8,124 nucleotides of DNA from CAYWVK01 sp964461865 (lineage in GTDB: Bacteria; Patescibacteriota; Microgenomatia; Levybacterales; UBA12049), in contig CAYWVK010000026.1 in the NCBI GenBank assembly GCA_964461865.1, forward strand, positions 1 through 8,124, read 5' to 3'. The notes below the pieces were generated by a model. The model searched no databases. It saw only the letters and a program-made list of their open reading frames with translations, and had not been told where the DNA came from. A program made the translations under genes and the position numbers. Of the stretch, positions 1 to 6,800 are shown piece after piece; within the stretch, counting starts at the first letter, position 1; the number at the start of each line of letters is the position of its first letter.

Positions 1-686
1 GCTGCCATTAAATGAACATCTGGAAAGTTTTTAGAAATTCCATCGGCAATTTCCTTAAGAATTGTTGTTTTTCCAGCCTTTGGAGGAGAAACAATCATTC
101 CTCTTTGACCAAAACCAATAGGCGCAATTAAATCCATTATTCTGGTTGAAAGAGGTGTTTTTCCCGTAGTTAAAACAACCTGTTTTTTAGGATAAACCGG
201 AGTTAGATCGTCAAAATATTCTCTATTTAATGATTCGTCTGCATTAATACCGTTTACTTTCTCAACTTTTAAAAGCCCAAAATATCGCTCCGTATCTTTT
301 GGTGGTCTTCCAATTCCCTCTACTAAATCTCCCGGGCGAAGTAAAAATCTTCTAATTTGAGATTGAGATATGTATATATCTTTGTGTGATGGAATAAATT
401 TTGGCCTTAAAAAACCATGACCTTCTGGCTGAATATCTAAAATTCCCGATACAGGATAGGTTTGAACAGGTTGATCATAATAGTTATCGTTATTAAATCC
501 TCTTTTTGGGAAATCTCTTTTTACTACTTGTGGCTTTTCCTCCTCGCTAGCTGGCGGACTTGCTTTTTCTTCTCCGCCGGCTGGCGGATTCACCTCTTTA
601 GCAACAGGCTCTCCTACCATTTCATCAACGGATAATGCTTTTTCTTCTTCAGCCGGTTGGCTATCGGTTTTTTTCTTTGTAACCAT
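1..686 (-). CDS. rho: Transcription termination factor Rho, N-terminal part (gene runs off the left edge)
   Basis: Rho is a hexameric RNA-dependent ATPase that ends transcription in the cytoplasm. Translating the minus strand from the ATG at 686-684 gives 228 codons without a stop. Residues 1-75 are a low-complexity, Glu/Lys/Pro-rich extension. Residues about 76-145 form the cold-shock-like RNA-binding domain (PVSGILDIQPEGHGFLR, then DIYISQSQIRRF and LRPGDLVEG). The start of the ATPase domain includes PLSTRIMDLIAPIGFGQRG and the Walker A loop PPKAGKTT at about residues 201-208, which is typical of Rho. The Walker B, Q-loop and R-loop lie outside the window. I chose this ATG because no start lies between it and the promoter at 815-787 in this frame; no clear Shine-Dalgarno precedes it. 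The predicted leader is about 95 nt. Two GC-rich repeats sit in the acidic extension. The identity is secure; only the length is unknown. Confidence 0.96.
   Translation of the reverse strand, partial: MVTKKKTDSQPAEEEKALSVDEMVGEPVAKEVNPPAGGEEKASPPASEEEKPQVVKRDFPKRGFNNDNYYDQPVQTYPVSGILDIQPEGHGFLRPKFIPSHKDIYISQSQIRRFLLRPGDLVEGIGRPPKDTERYFGLLKVEKVNGINADESLNREYFDDLTPVYPKKQVVLTTGKTPLSTRIMDLIAPIGFGQRGMIVSPPKAGKTTILKEIADGISKNFPDVHLMA
544..588. repeat. Two GC-rich near-palindromic repeats inside the Rho N-terminal extension
   Basis: TCCGCCGGCTGGCGGA at 573-588 has 6-base inverted arms (TCCGCC/GGCGGA) around GGCT. A degenerate copy, TCGCTAGCTGGCGGA, lies at 544-558. Both are much more GC-rich than their surroundings and are read in the same frame, giving NPPAGG and SPPAS in the disordered acidic part of Rho. 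This resembles a dispersed short palindrome tolerated within a linker. From memory, similar GC-rich palindromes are common in some CPR genomes, but this window alone cannot show that. Confidence 0.55.
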
Positions 687-786
687 ATATTTAAGGTTTG
701 CCTTTATTTTCGGAATTTAAATGAGTTTCATTTATTAAAAATTGGGATTTGCTTTTGAAGTTATACTACTTAAGTAAAGCTTTATT

Positions 787-815
787 ATTAGACCATATTG
801 CATATTTTTTGTCAA
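787..815 (-). promoter_or_regulatory. Promoter for rho (TTGACA, extended -10)
   Basis: On the minus strand, TTGACA lies at 815-810. After 17 bp comes TCTAAT at 792-787, preceded by TG at 795-794, which makes an extended -10. Transcription would start near 780, about 95 nt before the rho ATG. Two 10-bp palindromes (767-776 and 775-784) overlap the predicted start point. Confidence 0.75.
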
Positions 816-844
816 GAGGTCAAATTTAGCTTTATTCTAACTAC

Positions 845-873
845 TTGACATATCCTATAATATGTGATATTCT
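845..873 (+). promoter_or_regulatory. Promoter for the DUF11 / membrane-protein operon
   Basis: TTGACA lies at 845-850, followed 17 bp later by TATTCT at 868-873 with TG at 865-866 (extended -10). Transcription would start near 880, leaving a leader of about 46 nt before the ATG at 926. A TATAAT at 856-861 is only 5 bp from this -35, so it cannot pair with it. The promoter is divergent from the rho promoter, with 29 bp between the two -35 boxes. Confidence 0.78.
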
Positions 874-892
874 ACTTCCCACTTAAATATTA

Positions 893-909
893 GTACTGTT
901 AAACAGTGC
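893..909 (+). promoter_or_regulatory. Short inverted repeat in the leader of the surface-protein operon
   Basis: ACTGTT at 895-900 and AACAGT at 902-907 are perfect inverted arms around one base. As RNA, 893-898 can pair with 904-909 (one G-U pair) around a five-base loop. The element lies about 15 nt after the predicted transcription start and 17 bases before the ATG, where an operator or leader hairpin could act. No Shine-Dalgarno is visible in this leader, so a structural role at initiation is possible. Function is unproven. Confidence 0.35.
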
Positions 910-925
910 CTTTTTAAATATAAAT

Positions 926-1606
926 ATGAAAAAACTTTTAACATTTTCTTTAATAACATTAACCTATTTATTGTTAAGTGGTAATGCTCAAGCAGCTACT
1001 TCTTGCCAACCAATTTACGGTGGCGGAGAAACTTGTATTCAAACAGGAAACGTTTTACTTGATAAAACAGTTCAAAATCCTGTCAATGGACTTTATGTTG
1101 ATAATTTAAATATCAATGATGTTAAGTTCACACCAGGTCAAACCGTAAACTTTAACATCACCATTAGAAATACTGAAGATACAGTTTTATCAAATGTAGT
1201 TATAAAAGATGTACTTCCACAATATGTAAGCTATGTATCAGGACCTGGAACTTATGATGCAAATACTAATACTTTAACCTTTGAAATAAAGGATTTTCCA
1301 AAAAATGAAGCAAGAACATATGAAGTTAAAGGTAAAATTGCCGATAGTGACAAATTCCCCTTTTCAGAAGGAGTAACTTGTGTTGTAAACCAAGCAATTA
1401 TGAATGCATCAAACAATCAATCTGCACAAGATAATGCTCAATTTTGTATTGAAACAAAAGTAAAAGGTATTGAAACCAAGGCAGGACTTCCGGTTTATCC
1501 TGCACCTGAAATTAAAGTAACACCATCAACAGGACCTGCTGCTTTACCCCTTTTAGCCCTAATCCCAAGCGCAATTGCTGGATTCTTTTTAAGAAAAAGT
1601 AAATAA
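926..1606 (+). CDS. Secreted DUF11-domain surface protein with TPSTGP C-terminal anchor
   Basis: This is a 226-residue predicted exported protein. Residues 1-23 form a signal peptide: MKKLL, a hydrophobic core, then an AQA cleavage site. Residues about 66-140 match the DUF11 (conserved repeat) beta-sandwich pattern: FTPGQTVNFNITIRNT, then LSNVVIKDVLPQYVSYVSG, then NTLTFEIKDFPKNEARTYEVKGKI. DUF11 modules are typical of bacterial surface proteins. Cysteines at 27, 37, 152 and 174 could form two disulfides after export. The tail reads TPSTGP (199-204), a hydrophobic helix (about 206-222) and RKSK. This has the layout of a sortase sorting signal but not canonical LPxTG, and it could simply be a membrane anchor. 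It is first in a two-gene unit; the next gene starts 26 bases later with no terminator between. No Shine-Dalgarno is visible before this ATG. The partner and exact role are unknown. Confidence 0.88.
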   Translation: MKKLLTFSLITLTYLLLSGNAQAATSCQPIYGGGETCIQTGNVLLDKTVQNPVNGLYVDNLNINDVKFTPGQTVNFNITIRNTEDTVLSNVVIKDVLPQYVSYVSGPGTYDANTNTLTFEIKDFPKNEARTYEVKGKIADSDKFPFSEGVTCVVNQAIMNASNNQSAQDNAQFCIETKVKGIETKAGLPVYPAPEIKVTPSTGPAALPLLALIPSAIAGFFLRKSK

Positions 1607-1614
1607 GCTTAGTT

Positions 1615-1623
1615 AAGAAAGGT
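1615..1623 (+). promoter_or_regulatory. Ribosome binding site for the 1633 start
   Basis: AAGAAAGGT lies 9 bases before the ATG at 1633, in the short gap after the DUF11 gene. It matches only the AAAGG part of the anti-Shine-Dalgarno complement, so it is moderate. It supports the long form of the downstream protein. Confidence 0.5.
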
Positions 1624-1632
1624 AAAATAAAT

Positions 1633-2931
1633 ATGAGCGAACGAAATTTATTTAGAAGAATTAAAGAAGAGTATTTAAAAACATCTCCTAAGCATGGTTT
1701 GAAAACAACAGGTTTCATAGATGTTCCAGCTACAAATGACGATATTACCATTAACCCGGATAGTCTCACATGGGAGACTACAGAAGATAAAACAGCACAT
1801 GAACCAAGTACGCTAGCAAAAGACTCACAAGTCGAAAGTTTAGACAATGAACAAAAACCAAAAAATAAAAATAGAAAAATACGACATATTTTCGTAAAGG
1901 AGGTGAATAACATGACAGAAAGAAGAACTGAAAGAAATACACATACAAAAGAAAAAAAGACAAAAGATTGGTTAAAAAAAGGTACCGCTACAGCATTAGT
2001 TGGAGTTGGTGTTGGCGCAGCTGCTTTAGGAATTGGTTTTGGAATTAAAGAAGCAAAAAGCAATGATGAAGTTAAACCTGCAACAGGAATAACTCAAACA
2101 ATTGCTACTCCTACAACCAACGAAGCTAGCGCAGGACCTGGAAATAATCCTGAAGTAACAGCAACAACTATTGCTGAAATGACTTCTACGACAGAAAAAG
2201 TTAACACAGAACCAACAAATAGTACAACAAGTACTACGGAATCTACAGAATCTGCAGTTAAAAACGCAGATGGTTGGTCACTTAAAAACCCTGACGGTCA
2301 AGAAGTATCTATTAATCTACCTGAAGGATTCACACCTGATAAAAATTTAGTTATTCAAAGCGATCTTCAAATGAATGAAATAAACAAAGATCTTTCTAAA
2401 TATCAAGATTGGGATAAAGTAGTTCATGAAGTTGCTGGATACAACTATGATGAAAATGATTTTTCAGGAAATGCCGACTTTAAGGAAAATGTCCAAGGAG
2501 ATATGTGGGCATGGAGAGTATTTCAAGGAGATAGAGTCGAAGTTCCTGGCATAGGATTATTAGAAGGCGACGAAAGAACATCTGTTGTCGTTTTATTCTT
2601 AAACCTTCAACCCAAAGTTATTGATTGGGATAATGAAGGATATGGACAAACTTATACAAGACATGGATTCACTGCAACAGGAAGAATTTGGGATGCAGGA
2701 AGCCCAGAAAAAATAGCTAAAACTGAGGAGTTATTATCCGGACACTGGTTATTCAGACAAAAGGAAGGTACTCCTGAAAAAAGCTATATTGGTGTAACTG
2801 ACGACCCAGATAATGCTAAAAAAACATTGTTTGTAAGCGCTGCTTATAGACAATGGGGCAATAATGAAGACGGTACACCAAGAGAACAATTCCAGCTATT
2901 AAGAGCAGAGTTAGTTGATTTTAATAAATAA
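1633..2931 (+). CDS. Single-pass membrane protein with Thr/Ser-rich stalk and unknown exterior domain
   Basis: I do not recognise the family of this 432-residue protein. Residues 1-117 are charged and predicted cytoplasmic. A glycine-rich membrane helix (about 119-138, ALVGVGVGAAALGIGFG) is preceded by lysines, which suggests N-in/C-out topology. Residues about 145-212 are a Thr/Ser-rich stalk. Residues about 213-432 look like one globular exterior domain with many aromatic and acidic residues (VIDWDNEGYGQTYTRHGF, GHWLFRQKEG, SAAYRQWGNNEDG). There is no cysteine, so it is not a sortase. It shares a promoter with the upstream DUF11 gene and is followed by a strong terminator, so the two products probably work together at the cell surface. 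Oddly, an in-frame ATG at 1912 (Met94) has a perfect Shine-Dalgarno, far better than the one at 1633, and would give a 339-residue form with the same helix and exterior domain. I keep 1633 because the upstream 93 codons are open and follow the previous gene closely. Confidence 0.8.
   Translation: MSERNLFRRIKEEYLKTSPKHGLKTTGFIDVPATNDDITINPDSLTWETTEDKTAHEPSTLAKDSQVESLDNEQKPKNKNRKIRHIFVKEVNNMTERRTERNTHTKEKKTKDWLKKGTATALVGVGVGAAALGIGFGIKEAKSNDEVKPATGITQTIATPTTNEASAGPGNNPEVTATTIAEMTSTTEKVNTEPTNSTTSTTESTESAVKNADGWSLKNPDGQEVSINLPEGFTPDKNLVIQSDLQMNEINKDLSKYQDWDKVVHEVAGYNYDENDFSGNADFKENVQGDMWAWRVFQGDRVEVPGIGLLEGDERTSVVVLFLNLQPKVIDWDNEGYGQTYTRHGFTATGRIWDAGSPEKIAKTEELLSGHWLFRQKEGTPEKSYIGVTDDPDNAKKTLFVSAAYRQWGNNEDGTPREQFQLLRAELVDFNK
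1896..1906 (+). promoter_or_regulatory. Perfect internal Shine-Dalgarno before an in-frame ATG at 1912
   Basis: AAAGGAGGTGA complements the usual 16S rRNA 3' end over 11 bases. Its GGAGG core lies 8 bases before the ATG at 1912, close to ideal spacing. This ATG is codon 94 of the 1633-2931 gene, in frame. It is the strongest ribosome binding site in the window. It points either to an alternative shorter product (339 residues, starting MTERRTERNTHTK) or to the true main start. Confidence 0.75.
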
Positions 2932-2948
2932 TTAACTTGGAATTAAAT

Positions 2949-2985
2949 AAACAGGGTAGGGTTAATTATTCTACCCTGTTTTTAT
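2949..2985 (+). terminator. Intrinsic terminator of the DUF11 / membrane-protein operon
   Basis: AAACAGGGTAG (2949-2959) pairs perfectly with CTACCCTGTTT (2971-2981) around an 11-base loop and continues into a T-rich run. It begins 17 bases after the stop codon of the preceding gene. The T-run touches the -35 box of the next promoter at 2986. Confidence 0.92.
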
Positions 2986-3014
2986 TTGACACTAGTTTTT
3001 TAATATGATAGACT
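2986..3014 (+). promoter_or_regulatory. Promoter for the glycosyltransferase / GT-C unit
   Basis: TTGACA lies at 2986-2991, followed 17 bp later by TAGACT at 3009-3014 with TG at 3006-3007. Transcription would start near 3021, about 58 nt before the ATG at 3079. It begins where the upstream terminator ends. Confidence 0.72.
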
Positions 3015-3078
3015 ACCAAAGTTATGTAAATCTGCCCACCCTATTTTGTTATTTAGCCTCAATATTTTAACTAAACTT

Positions 3079-3840
3079 ATGAAACAAACAAAACCATTAC
3101 TGTCAATACTATTACCTGTTCACAATGCAGAACAGCATCTAGCAACATGCCTTGAAAGCCTTATTAATCAAAGCTACAAAAATATTGAGATTATTGCCAT
3201 TGATGACTTCTCAAACGATAAATCTAAAACAATTTTAAATAGATTTAAAAAACAAGATAAACGAATAAAAGTATATAAAAACGTTAAAAGATATGGTATA
3301 GCTATAACCCTAAATAGACTCTTGGAAAAAGCCAAGGGTCAATTTATAACCGTTACCAGCTCAAACGATATTATGGCTTCACAAAGACTTAAAAAACAGC
3401 TAAACTTCCTGCTTAAAAATGAGGGCGTAGTTGCAGTTGGTACCCAATGTGCTTTTATTAATGAGCTTAATAAAAAAATCGGCTTTAGCAAATTCCCACT
3501 TATTAATAATTCTATTTATCAAAACCCTTTACACGGAATATCAATGCAATTTGAAACTGTTTTAATTAACAAAACTCTTTTACCAAAAGATCTTTTAAGA
3601 TTCAATACTAATTCAAAGCCTTTTATTTATAGTGATATTTTCATGAAATTAATTCCTTACGGAAAATTAGCCAATCTTGACGAAGTGCTTCATTTCCATA
3701 GAAGAAATCCACAAGATTATTTTGTTGATATTAAAAAAAATATCTTGTCGCTTTTTAAACTTTGGGTTAGATCAAAAACATCTTATTCTTATCAACCCCC
3801 AATTCGCTCATTTTTCTCCCCCATTATAAAATCTGTATAA
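3079..3840 (+). CDS. Family 2-like glycosyltransferase with altered DxD motif
   Basis: This is a 253-residue predicted cytoplasmic GT-A fold glycosyltransferase. Such enzymes transfer a sugar from a nucleotide-sugar donor to a growing glycan or lipid carrier. The GT2 N-terminus is clear: LLSILLPVHNAEQHLATCLESLINQ, then IEIIAIDDFSNDKS with Asp42/Asp43. Later landmarks are RLKKQLNFL, VVAVGTQ, a Ser-Asp pair (185-186) where related enzymes carry the ED catalytic-base region, and LDEVLHFHRRN. The metal-binding stretch, usually DADD before the RL..Q segment, reads SSND at 94-97, so metal use or activity may differ. There is no membrane helix. I chose ATG 3079 over an in-frame TTG at 3046 because the domain begins right after it and the TTG adds an 11-residue tail without a better ribosome site. 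The next gene starts 10 bases after this stop, so the two are cotranscribed. Donor and acceptor cannot be told. Confidence 0.87.
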   Translation: MKQTKPLLSILLPVHNAEQHLATCLESLINQSYKNIEIIAIDDFSNDKSKTILNRFKKQDKRIKVYKNVKRYGIAITLNRLLEKAKGQFITVTSSNDIMASQRLKKQLNFLLKNEGVVAVGTQCAFINELNKKIGFSKFPLINNSIYQNPLHGISMQFETVLINKTLLPKDLLRFNTNSKPFIYSDIFMKLIPYGKLANLDEVLHFHRRNPQDYFVDIKKNILSLFKLWVRSKTSYSYQPPIRSFFSPIIKSV

Positions 3841-3850
3841 TATATAGTGT

Positions 3851-6800
3851 ATGTTTAAAAAACTAATTGGTAATTATCCGTTAGTAATTCTTGTTTTAAT
3901 TTCAATTGTTCTTTGTTTCTTAAATTACACTCCAAATACATATCTTTCAGGTTGGGATACACTTCATCCGGAATTTAATTTTAATCTTAATATTCAAAGA
4001 GTATTAAACGGTGTTTTTAGAACAGAACAAGGTCTTGGGGCAGTTGCGGCTCATTCACACATAGCAGATTTACCACATATTTTAATTCTTTATGTTTTTA
4101 GCTTCTTTTTATCTCTTGATTTTCTTCGTTACTCTTATATCTTTTTAAATTTAATTATTGGACCATTGGGGATGTATTTTTTTCTTAATAAATTTATCAC
4201 TAAAAATAAATTATGTTCGTTTCTAGGTTCTCTTTTTTACCTTCTTAATTTAGGAACAATGCAACAATTTATAGTTCCTTTTGAGATGTTTGTGGTTCAA
4301 TATGCCTTTCTTCCATGGCTTTTTTATTTTGCAACCGCCTTTTTATATGAAAAAAAATACATAAGGACTTTACTAGCTTTTACTGTCGTTAATTTCTTAG
4401 CCTCACCTATGGCTTATGCAGCAACCCTTTGGTATGTCTATTTTTTCTCTTTTTTATTATATTTACTTTTCTTAAATATTCCCGAATTATTAAAAAAACG
4501 GTTTTCATTGTTTAAAAAAAGCATTATTTTAACATTAACAACACTACTTATTAATGCGTATTGGATTTTACCAAATATTTATTATATCTTAGCTAAGGGA
4601 ACAGAAGTTTCAAGAGCAAACATTAACAAACTATTTTCCGCACAAGCTTTTCTTTATAATAAGGAATTTGGAAATTTCCTAGACATTTCGCTTTTAAAAA
4701 CCTTTCTTTTTGATTGGGGTGTGTATTATGGAAATAATAAATTTGATAATTTACTACTTTCCTGGATTCAACATTTAAATAATCCTTATGTTTTACAAAT
4801 TGGCCTTATCTTTGCAATTTTAAGTATCTTTGGAATTGTTTACTCTATTTATCTAAAAAGTAAAATTGGAATATCTTTTTTACCCATACTTATTTTTAGC
4901 TTGTTTTTTTTAATAAATGACAATTGGCCAACAGGTTCTCTATATATATTTTTACAAAATCACCTCCCCTTGTTTAAAGAAGCTTTAAGATTTCCAGATG
5001 ATAAAATTTTAGGCATTTACACCTTTTTATATGCATTATATTTTGCATTTGCAATGCAGTTTATCTACTCTCTTTTTAGAAAAATAAAACCTAAAATACT
5101 TTCAAAAAGCTTAATTATAATTCAACTAATAATTATATCCTCTTTGCTGTTTTATTACATGCTACCCGCATTCAAGGGACAATTAATCAGTCCTTTTATG
5201 CGTATTTCAATCCCTGAGGAATATTTTGAAACATTTAAATGGTTTAACAGCAGAGAAGAAAATGGAAGAATTGCTTATCTTCCCGTTAATTCTTTATGGG
5301 GATGGGATTACTATAATTGGTACAAAAACAAACCCAGTTTTCAAGGCGCCGGCTTTATCTGGTTTGGCATAAAACAACCGGTTTTAGTTAGAGATTTTGA
5401 CCGCTGGAATCTTAAAAATGAACAATTTTATAAAGAAATTTCCTATGCTGTTTACTCACAAAATGAAAAATTAATAAAAGAAATTATTGATAAATATCAA
5501 GTTCAATACCTATTTTTAGATAAAAATATTATTGCTCCTGACAATGATCATAAGTCTCTTTTTTATGAAGAATTAGAATCTATTCTAAAAAAATTGGAAG
5601 ATAAAAATATTATAAAAAATGAGGCTAATTTTAATAAAATTCATATCTATAAAACTGTTAAAAATTATAATTATGAAAATATTTTAACAAGCGTTAAAAA
5701 TGTACTCCCTAAAACTCAAAGCCTTTACGAAGATTTTGCTTATTTAGAGAACAATGGATATTTTTCAATAAATAATTATCCTTTTCTAAGTTATCAATTT
5801 CGAGATATTATAGATAATCAAGGAAAAATTCTGCCAAACAAAATTAGTCTTAATTCTGAAGGAATTAAAATAGCTTTAGATTCAAATAATCTTTCGCCTA
5901 ATTCTTTTCTTGATTTAGAGGAAAAGCTTTTCGCAAGTGTTTTAGTCAAAAAAAACAAAAATAAAATTGAGGTTAACATTTATCCTCAACCCCCCTATCA
6001 AGAAAAAAATGATTCTTTACCGCTAACTGCCCTTATTGATATTCCTGATGATTCGGGAATCGTATTAAGTATTAATAAAAATTATACTTTCATAATCAAT
6101 AATCTTATTGAAAACTCCCCTCTTGTTCTAGGAAGCGTATTTTTAAACACCAAAAAAGAGAACACAATTTCTGCTTATTCTCTAAAACCAGATAAAATAA
6201 TAATTCCTGATTTTTCAGAATTAAACCTTTCTATTGCACCCTGTTTTTCTGATAATCCAACCGCTCTTTTTGGAATTGAGCTTGAAGATGAAAACAATAG
6301 TTTTTCTGTATTTGCTAAAAAAAGTCCAATTTGCATCACAATTCCCTTAATGTCTTTATCTAATCAGATAATTGAAGAAAAAACATTATTAAGCCTTGAT
6401 TATGATTATGTTGGAAAAGTAGGCTCATCGCTTTGCATGATGAATATATCAAATGGATCCTGTTTAAATTATCTTTCTAAAAATATTTCTGAAGGAATAA
6501 CTAAACCTACTTTAAATTATTTTGAGATAGATAAAAAAGACTTTAAAAACTTAGCCATAAAAATTCAAATAGATGAATACTCCGGATTCTTAACTGAGAA
6601 AAATACCTTTAGTAATTTTATAACAGCTACCACCAACCCCTTTTATACCGCTAGCTTCTCAAAAGATCTTTTAGAAAAATCCTTGGGTAAATTATCAAAC
6701 ATTAACTCTAAAACTATTACTATTCCCTTTTCGGGACAAAACGAATTAAGCAAAGATATTACAAACCTTCCAATAAGTGATGTAAATTGCAAAAAAGATC

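Noticed and set aside
717..731. Five-codon reading frame (ATG AAA CTC ATT TAA) in the rho leader, minus strand
   Set aside because: Too short to separate from chance and without a ribosome binding site.
1778..1963. 61-codon minus-strand open frame
   Set aside because: Shadow of the Lys-rich segment of the membrane-protein gene; Phe/Tyr-rich low-complexity product.
1512..2063. 183-codon minus-strand open frame opposite the DUF11 and membrane-protein genes
   Set aside because: It overlaps two well-supported plus-strand genes, its product is Phe/Leu/Ser-rich as expected from antisense of Lys/Glu/Thr-rich coding DNA, and it has no promoter or ribosome site.
1904..2931. Sortase identity for the membrane protein next to the DUF11 gene
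   Set aside because: The protein contains no cysteine and no TLxTC motif, so it cannot be a classical sortase.
3046..3078. TTG start giving 11 extra residues on the glycosyltransferase
   Set aside because: No ribosome site, and the GT2 domain begins immediately after the ATG at 3079.
3813..3841. Internal promoter (TATAAT at 3836-3841) for a leaderless GT-C transcript
   Set aside because: The matching -35 position reads TTTCTC and there is no properly spaced TGn, so support is weak compared with the other promoters.
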